Virus record (IMG/VR): IMGVR_UViG_3300037317_000050
Location: 1-22,207 of that record
Source of the DNA: a virus
Length of the DNA: 22,207 bases
Direction: 5' to 3' (one strand)
The notes beneath the pieces were generated by a model. That model was not told where the DNA came from. It saw nothing but the letters and a program-made list of their open reading frames with translations, and searched no databases. The translations under genes and the position numbers were made by a program. This document shows positions 8,463-15,448 of this stretch, piece by piece. Within the stretch, counting starts at the first letter, position 1; every line of letters begins with the position of its first letter.

Positions 8463-8885
8463 TCAGTCGTCGGTCGTTGGGTCGTCCTCTAGGGACGTGG
8501 GGATCTTGAGGGTGTACGTTGTCTGGGCGTCTATTTCGGCGTTTACTTGGTGGCGTTGAATGAAGTCGGCTTGGGTCTTGCCGAGTAGCTCAGCGGCCTT
8601 AAGGCGGTCTTTCATCCGCTGGTCTTCATCGTACATCACTTGGGTCCAGAATTGCTGTCTTTCCTCTCTGGATGCGATCTTCGGGTCAGCAGCGACCCGT
8701 TCGGCGATCGCAGCTTGGATCTTAGGCTTTCTGAGGTTTTCAGAGCCCATCGATGCTAGGTATGCGTCGGTAGGATCATCGCCCCCGTATCCAGCCATTC
8801 GAGCCGCTTCGGTGGCGTTACCCGCAGCTTCACCCATGTAGGCTTCGACGAAACGCCTTTGCTTTTCTGTCAGCCGCTTTGTCAT
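8463..8885 (-). CDS. terS: Terminase small subunit (Terminase_2 family)
   Basis: A 140-residue protein starting MTKRLTEKQRRFVEAYMG, the typical N-terminal helix-turn-helix opening of Terminase_2, which recognises the packaging site. ATEAARMAGYGG and LRKPKIQAAIAERV complete the DNA-binding part. An acidic C-terminus (SLEDDPTTDD) probably contacts the large subunit. The open frame continues upstream to 8993, but that part has no family likeness, so I start at the ATG at 8885. Its ribosome site is weak; an in-frame GTG nine codons upstream is an alternative. This is the first gene of the late operon; the 204 bases before the next gene should hold its promoter. Confidence 0.9.
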   Translation of the reverse strand: MTKRLTEKQRRFVEAYMGEAAGNATEAARMAGYGGDDPTDAYLASMGSENLRKPKIQAAIAERVAADPKIASREERQQFWTQVMYDEDQRMKDRLKAAELLGKTQADFIQRHQVNAEIDAQTTYTLKIPTSLEDDPTTDD

Positions 8886-9089
8886 CCACTCGTCTGTTTG
8901 GAGGTTCACAGCTCCCCACTGCTGGGGCTCATTAGAAGGCCGGTACAAATGAATTACCGACTTCGACGCAGAACCCCGGACAGGCGAAACCAAGACCTAA
9001 GCCACTGAAATCAATAAGAAAACACACCACCACAACTAGTCCTTAGCTACACCGCTTGAGAAGCAGGTCCCTTCTGCTACCCTTCCTAC

Positions 9090-9836
9090 ATGTCAAAGCG
9101 AAAACCATGGCCGCCGAACGTAGTGCATGAAGTACTCTATCGGTCCCGCAGAAGGTGCGCGTTTTGCTTCGGATTGCTTGGTGATCACGGTGTCAAGAAC
9201 GGGCAGATCGCACATGTCGACCGTGACTCTTCGAATTCGACCCTAGAAAACGCTGCGTGGTTATGCGTGGACCACCACACGAAATACGACGCAAAATTTG
9301 AACAGGCCAAGCGATGGCAGCCGTCCGTCCTGAAGATGCACAGGGCTGAACTTTACGAGGCTGTTCAGGACCGGGACTTTCTTCGAGATCTTACGGGTGG
9401 GTCAGATTTGAATGAGAGAAGACGACACGACCGTGAAAAGTTCGAGGAGTTCGAAGCGTGGCTCAGCGAGACTGACTTCATGAATATCATGTTCAGCCTT
9501 GACCACGAGACGATCCAAACAGACGAGTTCAAAGTCTTGGCCCGGTGCGAATATCTTCGGGAAAAGCCCAGCTTCAGATTCATCAACGATGAACTTAATG
9601 ACGCATTGAATCGCTTCCTGCTGGCTACTGACGTACTGACGGAGTTCATTGCCGTGGTGTTCAAACCTCCGACACCGGGTCACGAGTTCACCTCCTTTTA
9701 TCCGGGATTGGACTACGCAAAGCCGTCTGATACGCGATACCGAAATGAAAAGTTTCTTTACTATGCCGAGGTTCGGCTCTTCGAACAGACGTACCGAAGA
9801 TTGAGGAGACTCGTGCAAGAATTGCTGTATGTTTAG
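9090..9836 (+). CDS. HNH nuclease-domain protein with unknown C-terminal domain
   Basis: A 248-residue protein on the opposite strand to the phage operons. The N-terminal ~70 residues are an HNH fold: CAFC (Cys23, Cys26), IAHVDRDSSN (His42), a conserved Asn and LCVDHH (Cys59, His62/His63). This is the zinc-bound beta-beta-alpha metal form found in restriction and defence nucleases. The remaining ~175 residues are helical and charged, with SETDFMNIMFSLDH and a C-terminal FEQTYRRLRRLVQELL helix; I do not recognise them. There is no strong ribosome site. Its strand, and its position beside the tRNA and integrase, suggest cargo, perhaps defence, rather than a packaging HNH, which would normally be co-transcribed with terminase. 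Confidence 0.8.
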   Translation: MSKRKPWPPNVVHEVLYRSRRRCAFCFGLLGDHGVKNGQIAHVDRDSSNSTLENAAWLCVDHHTKYDAKFEQAKRWQPSVLKMHRAELYEAVQDRDFLRDLTGGSDLNERRRHDREKFEEFEAWLSETDFMNIMFSLDHETIQTDEFKVLARCEYLREKPSFRFINDELNDALNRFLLATDVLTEFIAVVFKPPTPGHEFTSFYPGLDYAKPSDTRYRNEKFLYYAEVRLFEQTYRRLRRLVQELLYV

Positions 9837-9917
9837 ACCTCTCTTCAGCCAATTTTCCTTGACGCGCCAGCTCACCGCCTGCTAATAGATGCGTCCCGCT
9901 TGGGTGCGGCGTAGAAT

Positions 9918-9969
9918 TCTAGTAGCTTTTTTAGTAGCTCTGCGACGCACCGGAAAAGGTCTAGTAGCT
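9918..9969 (+). repeat. Three direct repeats TYTAGTAGCT left of tRNA-Pro (possible integrase arm sites)
   Basis: Copies lie at 9918-9927 (TCTAGTAGCT), 9930-9939 (TTTAGTAGCT) and 9960-9969 (TCTAGTAGCT). The first two are 12 bases apart. The first and third continue identically as TTT. They match the right-hand set at 10186, 10198 and 11714 under the consensus TYTRGTAGST. The rest of 9837-10029 holds no gene. Confidence 0.6.
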
Positions 9970-10029
9970 TTTGGCAAAGAGGCCCAAAGCCGGCCCAAGA
10001 GGGCCTCAGAAGGCACTTTGAGGACATTT

Positions 10030-10103
10030 CGGAGCGTGGCGCAGTCTGGTAGCGCACTTGCATGGGGTGCAAGGGGTCCCGGGTTCAAATCCCGGCGCTC
10101 CGA
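10030..10103 (+). tRNA. tRNA-Pro, anticodon GGG
   Basis: A complete 74-base cloverleaf: 7-bp acceptor CGGAGCG/CGCTCCG, 4-bp D-stem GCGC/GCGC, anticodon arm CTTGC-ATGGGGT-GCAAG with GGG at the anticodon, 5-base variable loop, and T-arm CCGGG-TTCAAAT-CCCGG. The discriminator is A and no CCA is encoded. The gene reads CCC/CCT codons. It has its own terminator, and its 3' end faces the integrase gene, as is usual for tRNA-targeting integrases. No second copy of its 3' end is visible elsewhere in the window. Confidence 0.97.
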
Positions 10104-10111
10104 CTTCAAGA

Positions 10112-10145
10112 AACCCGCCAAGATTCAAGCACTTGGCGGGTTTTT
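10112..10145 (+). terminator. Rho-independent terminator of tRNA-Pro
   Basis: A perfect 10-bp stem, ACCCGCCAAG paired with CTTGGCGGGT, with a nine-base loop and a run of Ts. It begins nine bases after the tRNA. Confidence 0.93.
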
Positions 10146-10155
10146 CTACATCTGC

Positions 10156-10168
10156 GCAAACGTGTGCA
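10156..10168. repeat. 13-bp direct repeat, left copy (candidate att core)
   Basis: GCAAACGTGTGCA lies between the tRNA terminator and the integrase stop and recurs exactly at 18984-18996. Its centre has near-perfect dyad symmetry (TGCA-ACGT-TGCA spacing in the right copy). A 13-mer repeated by chance is not rare in 22 kb; the positions, not the length, make it notable. Confidence 0.35.
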
Positions 10169-10185
10169 CTACCCCGTGAAAGTAG

Positions 10186-10207
10186 TTTGGTAGGTATTCT
10201 GGTAGGT
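10186..10207 (+). repeat. Two direct repeats TYTGGTAGGT (possible integrase arm sites)
   Basis: TTTGGTAGGT at 10186-10195 and TCTGGTAGGT at 10198-10207 are 12 bases apart, the same spacing as the left-hand pair at 9918 and 9930. They sit just before the integrase stop. Confidence 0.55.
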
Positions 10208-10217
10208 CGAGACACCC

Positions 10218-11681
10218 TTACTCTTCGGAATAGAGGTCGCCCTCCCCGGCCAGCAAGTCGTGCAACTCTCTCGGGTCCACATCGGTGTAATTCAGGTTCA
10301 CGTCCTCGGAGAGATGACCCATCAGGGCCTGACGAAGCTCCGAAGGCACGCCGAGTTGCCGTAACCGATCGTTGAAGCCATGCCGCATCATGTACGGCGT
10401 GATGTCGCGTTTCAGCCCCGCTTCCTTACTCGCGCCCTTGTAGTGCGTCCGAAGGCTATCGTCGGTGAAGTAGCCACCCTCCTCGTCCGGGAAGAGAATG
10501 TCGCAGTCACCGATGTCAGGAAATCCGTGATCGGTGCGGATCTCGAGCCACTCATCGATCGCGTCACGCGCAGGTTGCAGTACGGGAATCATCTTCCGGC
10601 CCGCGTACGCATCCGAGTGAGCCTTGCCCGTTTTCGTGTATCCGCCCTCTCCATCGACAGCCGCTCCCTCCACGCGAAGCACTCGGTTCTCCCGGTCGTA
10701 GTGCTCGAGACGAAAGTAGAAGAGCTCGGACGGTCTCAGGCCGGTGTACTTGAGTACCCGGTGCATGAAGTAGCTGGCCTTCCGCCGCGGCAGATGCTGC
10801 TTGAAACGACCGTCAGACGCCTTCTGGATGCGCTTGCGGAATCCCTCCTCGAGCTTCGCCAACTCTCGGAGACCTGGCACCTTCTGTGTTTTCGAGCGTC
10901 CTTTGATGCGCTTGGGTGACAGCCGGAGCTTCGCCGGGTCTGCCGGGTCGTCGGCTCCCATCTTCTTCGCGAACCCTCGAACGATGGACTTGAGCACCTT
11001 GAAGTACCGCACCACGGTCGACTTGGAGTACTTGGGTACGACCTCCTCGTCCTTCTTCTTGGTCTGGCGCTCCAGGTACTCCGCAAACCCATCGACGTGC
11101 TTCGGTTCGATGTCGTGGATGGTGAGCTCGGGGAGTCGGTTCGAGCTCTGCTTTCCGAAGGACTGAATCAGCGACCAGACTGCCTTCTTCTGCTGGTGGT
11201 CGGACTTCGAGTTCCGGCGCTCAATCCACGGAAGGTAGTCCTCCTCGACATACTCCCGCAGCGTGACCTTCCGGTCCTCCAGGCGTTCTTCGTCGGTCCC
11301 GTGTGCCTGCTTGAGCAGAAACTTGAAGTAGTTCTTGTCGCCATGAGCACGATTGTCCACGAGCTCCTGGAGCCTTTCGAGGAACACGCCGATGGGCGCA
11401 GTCGTGGGCTCCCGCTTCTCACCCTTGTCATACGCAAACTCGACGTAGGCTTTCCCGGACCCAACGTGAACTTCCTTCCGAAGCTCGAGCTTGTCCCGAA
11501 ACTCACGGGCCTTCTCGAGCGCGGCCTTTCTCGCCTCCTCGGAGTCGTTGTGCGGACGGAACGTCTTCGAGCGCTTCCGCTCGACTCCCTTCTGGTCCCG
11601 AACAAATTTCTGTACGCGAAAGCCCGCTGGTTTCGTCTTCGTCGCGGGCACTGGATAGATACACCGTTCGATGGCCCCCAT
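10218..11681 (-). CDS. int: Tyrosine recombinase integrase
   Basis: A 487-residue site-specific recombinase. Residues 1-90 look like an arm-binding domain. Residues ~140-245 are the SAM-like core-binding domain, with LREYVEEDYLPWIE and TVVRYFKVLKSIVRGF. The catalytic domain follows with Arg316 (TGLRPSELF), a Lys near 350-363, YMMRHG (430-435), GHLSED (His456) and the nucleophile Tyr465 (LNYTDV). The usual first His of the HxxR motif is Tyr430 here. At 487 residues it is longer than most phage integrases, mainly through a basic linker. The ATG at 11681 has GAGG upstream. The 3' end is 115 bases from the tRNA-Pro 3' end, the usual arrangement for a tRNA target. Confidence 0.95.
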   Translation of the reverse strand: MGAIERCIYPVPATKTKPAGFRVQKFVRDQKGVERKRSKTFRPHNDSEEARKAALEKAREFRDKLELRKEVHVGSGKAYVEFAYDKGEKREPTTAPIGVFLERLQELVDNRAHGDKNYFKFLLKQAHGTDEERLEDRKVTLREYVEEDYLPWIERRNSKSDHQQKKAVWSLIQSFGKQSSNRLPELTIHDIEPKHVDGFAEYLERQTKKKDEEVVPKYSKSTVVRYFKVLKSIVRGFAKKMGADDPADPAKLRLSPKRIKGRSKTQKVPGLRELAKLEEGFRKRIQKASDGRFKQHLPRRKASYFMHRVLKYTGLRPSELFYFRLEHYDRENRVLRVEGAAVDGEGGYTKTGKAHSDAYAGRKMIPVLQPARDAIDEWLEIRTDHGFPDIGDCDILFPDEEGGYFTDDSLRTHYKGASKEAGLKRDITPYMMRHGFNDRLRQLGVPSELRQALMGHLSEDVNLNYTDVDPRELHDLLAGEGDLYSEE

Positions 11682-11713
11682 GGCCTACCTCGTCGTCTTC
11701 GTTGGCGTCGTAG

Positions 11714-11723
11714 TCTGGTAGGT
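11714..11723 (+). repeat. Sixth copy of the TYTRGTAGST motif, upstream of int
   Basis: TCTGGTAGGT in the divergent promoter region between int and the HEPN gene. With two flanking bases (TCTGGTAGGTCG) it is identical to 10198-10209. It could be an integrase arm site, or an autoregulatory site for int. Confidence 0.45.
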
Positions 11724-11760
11724 CGTGCAAGTGGCTCAATACGACCGCATCCTCCGGCGT

Positions 11761-11790
11761 TCGTCAAATGCTCATCCGTTAGGATATGCT
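11761..11790 (+). promoter_or_regulatory. Candidate promoter of the HEPN gene
   Basis: TCGTCA (11761-11766) and TATGCT (11785-11790) with an 18-base spacer lie 34 bases before the ATG at 11825. Only a moderate match to a housekeeping promoter. Confidence 0.3.
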
Positions 11791-11824
11791 CGAGTGAAGC
11801 AAGATTTCTGGCAGGAGAAAAAAA

Positions 11825-13129
11825 ATGGAGCAGCTACAGGAACTTGCGTGGGCTCTCGCAAAAATGGTCATCGAGAGATTTCGCGAAGGACTGAAACGTG
11901 AGGAGTGGGCGCGAGTCTACCGCGTACCATGGCTCTCCGAGGACGGTACCAGCTGGGGAATGGAGGCCGTCCAAGTTCCGCGTATCGACACCCCTATGTC
12001 GGACGAGCTCTCAGCGATAAAAGACTCTGAAGAGTACCGGAACTACCGGGCAGAACTTGCGTCGCATGTGAGTACGGGAACAGATCTTTTCGACTATCCA
12101 ACGTTCCTCAATACGATGGCACTCTACCTCCAAGACGTTCCCGACGTGGACTCTCCCGAGGAGGAGGTCTTCAAGCGACTCTTCTTGCACAGCTTCAACA
12201 AGCATCATGCGAGGGAAACTTGCCATGAGGTTGTTGTTCCGCTCATTGGGACAACCTGCAATGCCTCCTTCGACCTGGGCGATGGGGTTGAACTCGTACC
12301 GCTTTCGCTCGACCTGAAACACTACCTTATGGGGATGAATACATCGTCCGAGGTAATCGACTCGATGAGACTCTCCAACTCGTGCATCAGATTCACGTTC
12401 AGGGGGAATCCGCGCAACCCACGAGTACCAGATCACATACTGGACCAGACGAGACGAATTCTTTATGCGCTCCGCTTGTCGACAGACGCTGATTTCGGCG
12501 CATATTGCATTCATCAGTATCCCTCAGACCTGCCGCTGGAGCGCATCGAAAAGGCGAGAGAAGCAGTTATTCGCGAGATGGTTCCACGGCGGATCGAGAA
12601 TCATCTCACTACCTTCAATACAAGAGATGTAGTCGAGTTCGATGCCAAATTCGCACAAGAGAGTCGTAAGGCACTGGATGCACTCCGAAAGCGCCCGGAT
12701 CTGGGTGGGTCTGCTCTCGGAGTGGCACTCGCGAGGTTTTGTATGGCGCGTGGACGAGAAAGGCTCGACGATGTCGTGCTTGATCTCGCGATAGCCCTCG
12801 AAGCTAGCGTGCTTCATGATGGGCGCGGAGGGGGATTCAAGCTCACAGGCCGAGCAGGCGTTCTAATGTCCCAAGCCGGACACGATCCGAGCGACGCAAT
12901 GTGCCTACGAAGGCTCCACAACACTCGTCACGCCATTGTTCATGGAAGTGCGCCAGATGAATCCAGGACGAAAGAAGCGGCGAGAATGAAGCCGGAGTGG
13001 TTCAAGACAACGCGAGTAGTAATTCGAAGGATCTGCGAAAGAATTGCGCTCGGCGAGAGTCACCAAGAATTATGCAAGAGCCTGGACGGGGAGCTCTTGG
13101 CGATGATTCAAGAAAGCGGCGCTGAATAA
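11825..13129 (+). CDS. Apea-like HEPN domain protein, candidate anti-phage RNase
   Basis: A 434-residue protein. The C-terminal ~120 residues carry the HEPN pattern: LAIALEAS (321-328), TGRAGVLMSQ and LHNTRHAIVHGSAP, which holds Arg368-x4-His373, the RNase motif. This matches Apea-like HEPN proteins seen in abortive infection and other defence settings. The N-terminal ~300 residues are unrecognised mixed alpha/beta sequence and would be the sensor or partner part. AGGAG precedes the ATG at about eight bases. It is transcribed alone on the plus strand, divergent from int and convergent with the early operon, which fits cargo carried by the element. RNase activity is inferred from the motif. 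Confidence 0.75.
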   Translation: MEQLQELAWALAKMVIERFREGLKREEWARVYRVPWLSEDGTSWGMEAVQVPRIDTPMSDELSAIKDSEEYRNYRAELASHVSTGTDLFDYPTFLNTMALYLQDVPDVDSPEEEVFKRLFLHSFNKHHARETCHEVVVPLIGTTCNASFDLGDGVELVPLSLDLKHYLMGMNTSSEVIDSMRLSNSCIRFTFRGNPRNPRVPDHILDQTRRILYALRLSTDADFGAYCIHQYPSDLPLERIEKAREAVIREMVPRRIENHLTTFNTRDVVEFDAKFAQESRKALDALRKRPDLGGSALGVALARFCMARGRERLDDVVLDLAIALEASVLHDGRGGGFKLTGRAGVLMSQAGHDPSDAMCLRRLHNTRHAIVHGSAPDESRTKEAARMKPEWFKTTRVVIRRICERIALGESHQELCKSLDGELLAMIQESGAE

Positions 13130-13157
13130 GCGAAGCCCTGCGTCGCGAGCCAGAGCA

Positions 13158-13442
13158 TCACTTGAGAAGTCGAACCTCGAGAACAAGGCCAAACTTGCCA
13201 GCCGCAGCCTCCGCCAAGTGCTGTAGCGAGTGAATGACTCGCCCTCCCCGGCCCACCAGCTTAGGCGCATCATCCTCTGCGCAATCTACCTCAATGGTGA
13301 ACGTCTTCCCGCAGACCAGCTCAACGAAGAGAGCCTCCTGGTCGTCCACGAGCTCCGCCGCCCAACTCTCTACCTTCTTACGAATCCGCTCCGCAGCGGC
13401 AGTGTCTTCTCGTCGACTTTCTTCAGACTGAGTTAGCTCCAC
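13158..13442 (-). CDS. KhpA-like KH-domain RNA-binding protein
   Basis: A 94-residue protein starting at a GTG at 13442, behind GGGGAGG. Residues ~15-35 are a charged helix. Residues 36-94 are a single KH domain with VELVCGKTFTIEVDC, the GRGG loop (64-67) in KLVGRGGRVIHSLQHLAEAA, and a final strand LVLEVRLL. The length and arrangement match KhpA/YlqC, a chromosomal RNA chaperone that pairs with KhpB in many bacteria. A KH protein of this kind as the last gene of a phage early operon is unusual. It overlaps the preceding gene by 10 bases. The obvious inference is binding of phage or host RNA; the target is unknown. Confidence 0.82.
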   Translation of the reverse strand: MELTQSEESRREDTAAAERIRKKVESWAAELVDDQEALFVELVCGKTFTIEVDCAEDDAPKLVGRGGRVIHSLQHLAEAAAGKFGLVLEVRLLK

Positions 13443-13771
13443 AGCTCCTCCCCGCTCTTCTCATGGTTGCCGTACTTGACCGAGCGCATCCGGCAAGGCT
13501 CGCGGACGTACCCGATGGCGACCTGCCACCGATGATCTTGGGAGAGCGCCTCGAAGTCGTCCTTCTGGACCATCTCATGGAGTTCGAACGCCCGCTCGTG
13601 ATGCGGCGTTCCCTCGAGCGCGTTGAGCATGTCGACGTAGAGGTCCCGGAGACGAGTAACGTCGCCACCGGGGAGTAGAATGTCCTCAACTACTTCCAGC
13701 CGATCATCGTCGAGCGAGGCGTAGAGTCTCGTGATTCGTCCGAGTGCTTCGAGAGTGTCAAAGGTGTGCAT
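13433..13771 (-). CDS. Small helical protein, tandem paralogue B
   Basis: A 112-residue acidic helical protein with GGAG six bases before its ATG. Its pattern LGRITRLYASLDDDRLEVVEDIL at the start and HRWQVAIGYVRE near the end recurs in the next gene upstream (13690-14064), so the two look like products of an old duplication. I recognise no family. Its start lies inside the last 82 bases of the paralogue gene, so the two are translationally linked. Confidence 0.72.
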   Translation of the reverse strand: MHTFDTLEALGRITRLYASLDDDRLEVVEDILLPGGDVTRLRDLYVDMLNALEGTPHHERAFELHEMVQKDDFEALSQDHRWQVAIGYVREPCRMRSVKYGNHEKSGEELWS

Positions 13772-14064
13772 ACTTGTCTCCAGTAGCCTGCGCAGACCTC
13801 TGCGCGCTGCTGTTGGGTTGGGTTGACGAGGCTCAATACCTCGTGAGTCGTGAGAATATCGACCGTGAGCTTCGTCTCTTCAGACTTCGCCACGTCCTTG
13901 AGAAGAGCGATGAGAGCGAACCCCCCGACATTGTCGTCGTGAAGGACGTGCTTCACTCTACGTCGCTCGTCTGGGTAGTCCTCGTAATAGAGACGGAGAA
14001 TTCTCCCCGCCTTCGTTGCGGCGGTCACTGACAATTCGCCGTTCGTGTCTGTGTTCGTAATCAT
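13690..14064 (-). CDS. Small helical protein, tandem paralogue A
   Basis: A 124-residue protein with GGAGG five bases before its ATG. AGRILRLYYEDYPDERRRVKHVL and RAEVCAGYWRQV align with the matching parts of paralogue B (13433-13771). The last ~25 residues (CTPLTLSKHSDESRD...) have no counterpart, are of low complexity, and are encoded entirely in the stretch that overlaps B. They look like read-on into the neighbour after loss of an original stop. The start overlaps the preceding HNH gene by four bases (ATGA). Function unknown. Confidence 0.72.
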   Translation of the reverse strand: MITNTDTNGELSVTAATKAGRILRLYYEDYPDERRRVKHVLHDDNVGGFALIALLKDVAKSEETKLTVDILTTHEVLSLVNPTQQQRAEVCAGYWRQVCTPLTLSKHSDESRDSTPRSTMIGWK

Positions 14065-14657
14065 TGGTTCCTCCGATGGTGGTTTTGCAGCTTCTTGAGC
14101 TTCTCGAGGATTTCATCTTGCGGCATTGGAAGGTGCTTCCATGACCGCCCCGTCACGGCAGACCAGATGGCGTGAAAACTGACCTCCTCGCCGATTCGTT
14201 TGGACACTTCGTCTGCGAGTTCAGTGCACGTGACGTCGTCACGGTAGTATCGTCGACGCAGCTCCTTCACGAGCTCCTCATTGAGTTTGCAGCCATGCGT
14301 GCCGTGGTCGATTTTATCAGCGTTGTTCTCTGCACGCGTGCCGATGTAGAGGTTTTCTGCGGAGTTGTCGTGCTTGCTGTCCTTCTTGATGTGACAGACG
14401 TCTTTGCCCTCGATGCAGCCGTCGATAAACGCCTCTCCCACCAGTCGATGGACGTTGTGAGTGGTGCCTTTCGCGTCTCTGTAGAGCACGACTACGTGAT
14501 AGCCGTTGGCTCCCGGTGAATCCTTCAAGCGGCGTGGATTCCCGCTCTTCATCGAGAAGACTTTTCCGCCTGATGTCACCCAGTAATCGCCGTCGTATCC
14601 GGGGATTGGCTTCGCCTCTTCTCCCGGCGCAAGCAGTGCTTCAAATTCGTCACTCAT
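14061..14657 (-). CDS. NUMOD4-HNH endonuclease (homing-type)
   Basis: A 198-residue protein. Residues 14-60 are a NUMOD4 DNA-binding domain (PIPGYDGDYWVTSGGKVFS). Residues ~66-108 are an HNH domain (HNVHRLVGEAFI... VCHIKKDSKHDNSAENLYIGT, with the NSAEN core). A helix-turn-helix tail follows (CTELADEVSKRIGEEVSFHAIWSAV), the layout of free-standing phage homing endonucleases. The start is the ATG at 14657 with AGGAGGA about eight bases upstream; the long open frame up to 15122 is out of frame with genes there and is rejected. It overlaps the next gene upstream by 8 bases. Phage-borne genes of this type usually nick relatives of the phage and spread themselves. Confidence 0.88.
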   Translation of the reverse strand: MSDEFEALLAPGEEAKPIPGYDGDYWVTSGGKVFSMKSGNPRRLKDSPGANGYHVVVLYRDAKGTTHNVHRLVGEAFIDGCIEGKDVCHIKKDSKHDNSAENLYIGTRAENNADKIDHGTHGCKLNEELVKELRRRYYRDDVTCTELADEVSKRIGEEVSFHAIWSAVTGRSWKHLPMPQDEILEKLKKLQNHHRRNQ

Positions 14658-14982
14658 CGTCGTCTTCCTCCTCAAAAATGGCGTCGATCTCGTCTTCGTT
14701 GAGCTGGGGGTATTGACGCCGTAAGTACCTCCGCAGCTCGTCATCTTCGTCGTGTTGATTTTCTCCGAATGCCTCTTGTTGGAGCACGTGAACCGCCCTT
14801 TGAGTGCGCTTGCCATGTCGCCAAAGCTCCACGACCTCAACGCCCCGCACGTCCCATGTGCTCTTCTGTTCCCACTCTCCTCCCTTCCGACTCCACACCG
14901 TCCCGTCTGGGCAGACCGCGTAGTCAGCGTCGTACTCTTCGAGCAGGACACAAACCCCCTCGATTTCGACCGTCTTACACAC
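14650..14982 (-). CDS. NUMOD4-like protein without a nuclease domain
   Basis: A 110-residue protein with a GTG start at 14982, AAGGGG eight bases upstream. DYAVCPDGTVWSRKGGEW and GKRTQRAVHVLQQEAFGE follow the NUMOD4 pattern (ND-GTVWS ... VHxLVxEAF) and match the following HNH gene in order. The protein stops where the HNH would begin and ends instead in a very acidic tail (EIDAIFEEEDDDE). It may bind DNA without cutting, or be a remnant. Its stop overlaps the start of the HNH gene. Confidence 0.72.
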   Translation of the reverse strand: MCKTVEIEGVCVLLEEYDADYAVCPDGTVWSRKGGEWEQKSTWDVRGVEVVELWRHGKRTQRAVHVLQQEAFGENQHDEDDELRRYLRRQYPQLNEDEIDAIFEEEDDDE

Positions 14983-15448
14983 TCAAATATCCCCTTCCAC
15001 GCAACTGGTCCTCGACCTCTTCCCGCACTTCTCCAATCCATTCGCTGACGGTCGAAGTCGACTTGTCGATGCGGTCCGCAATGCTTCTTTGAGGCACGCG
15101 AGAGGCGTCGTGGAGTAGCCATATCCGCGTCTTCTTAGATCCCTTCTCGCGAACTACGGACCTGATAAGGGGCGTGATCCATCCGAGGTGACAGACCAAG
15201 TCAGGATCCCATGCCGAAGGGTCTGGAGTCGAGTCAATCGGCGTGCCGAGCTCCTGCGCGCTGGCGATGACTGAGCTCACCGAGACGATCCCTGGAGCTC
15301 TCCACTCCTCAACGGTCAGCGAGACGAAGTCAGCAAATTCTTGTGCACTGGAAAAGCGAGGGTCAGATCGCCGCATGGCACGGCTGGCATATCCCTGCCT
15401 GACTGTCGGGTCGCCGCTATGCACGCTATCGTCGTAGGCCGTGCTCAA
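14975..15448 (-). CDS. Helix-turn-helix protein, sigma region 4-like
   Basis: A 157-residue protein with a TTG start at 15448 overlapping the stop of the preceding gene, behind a G-rich ribosome site. The C-terminal 55 residues (VPQRSIADRIDKSTSTVSEWIGEVREEVEDQL) form a helix-turn-helix resembling sigma-factor region 4 or small phage transcription regulators. The N-terminal ~90 residues are unrecognised (FADFVSLTVEEWRAPGIVS...). In mid-operon of an early region, a transcription switch toward late genes is a reasonable guess, but nothing in the sequence proves it. Confidence 0.72.
   Translation of the reverse strand: MSTAYDDSVHSGDPTVRQGYASRAMRRSDPRFSSAQEFADFVSLTVEEWRAPGIVSVSSVIASAQELGTPIDSTPDPSAWDPDLVCHLGWITPLIRSVVREKGSKKTRIWLLHDASRVPQRSIADRIDKSTSTVSEWIGEVREEVEDQLRGRGYLSV

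Noticed and set aside
11097-11894. 265-codon plus-strand open frame
   Set aside because: It covers the integrase gene antisense and the start of the HEPN gene; the integrase frame carries the catalytic motifs.
13130-13157. Shared terminator between the convergent HEPN and KH genes
   Set aside because: No stem followed by a T-run is present in the 28 bases.
14658-15122. N-terminal 155-codon extension of the NUMOD4-HNH gene
   Set aside because: It is out of frame across two supported genes and the ATG at 14657 has a strong ribosome site and starts the NUMOD4 domain.
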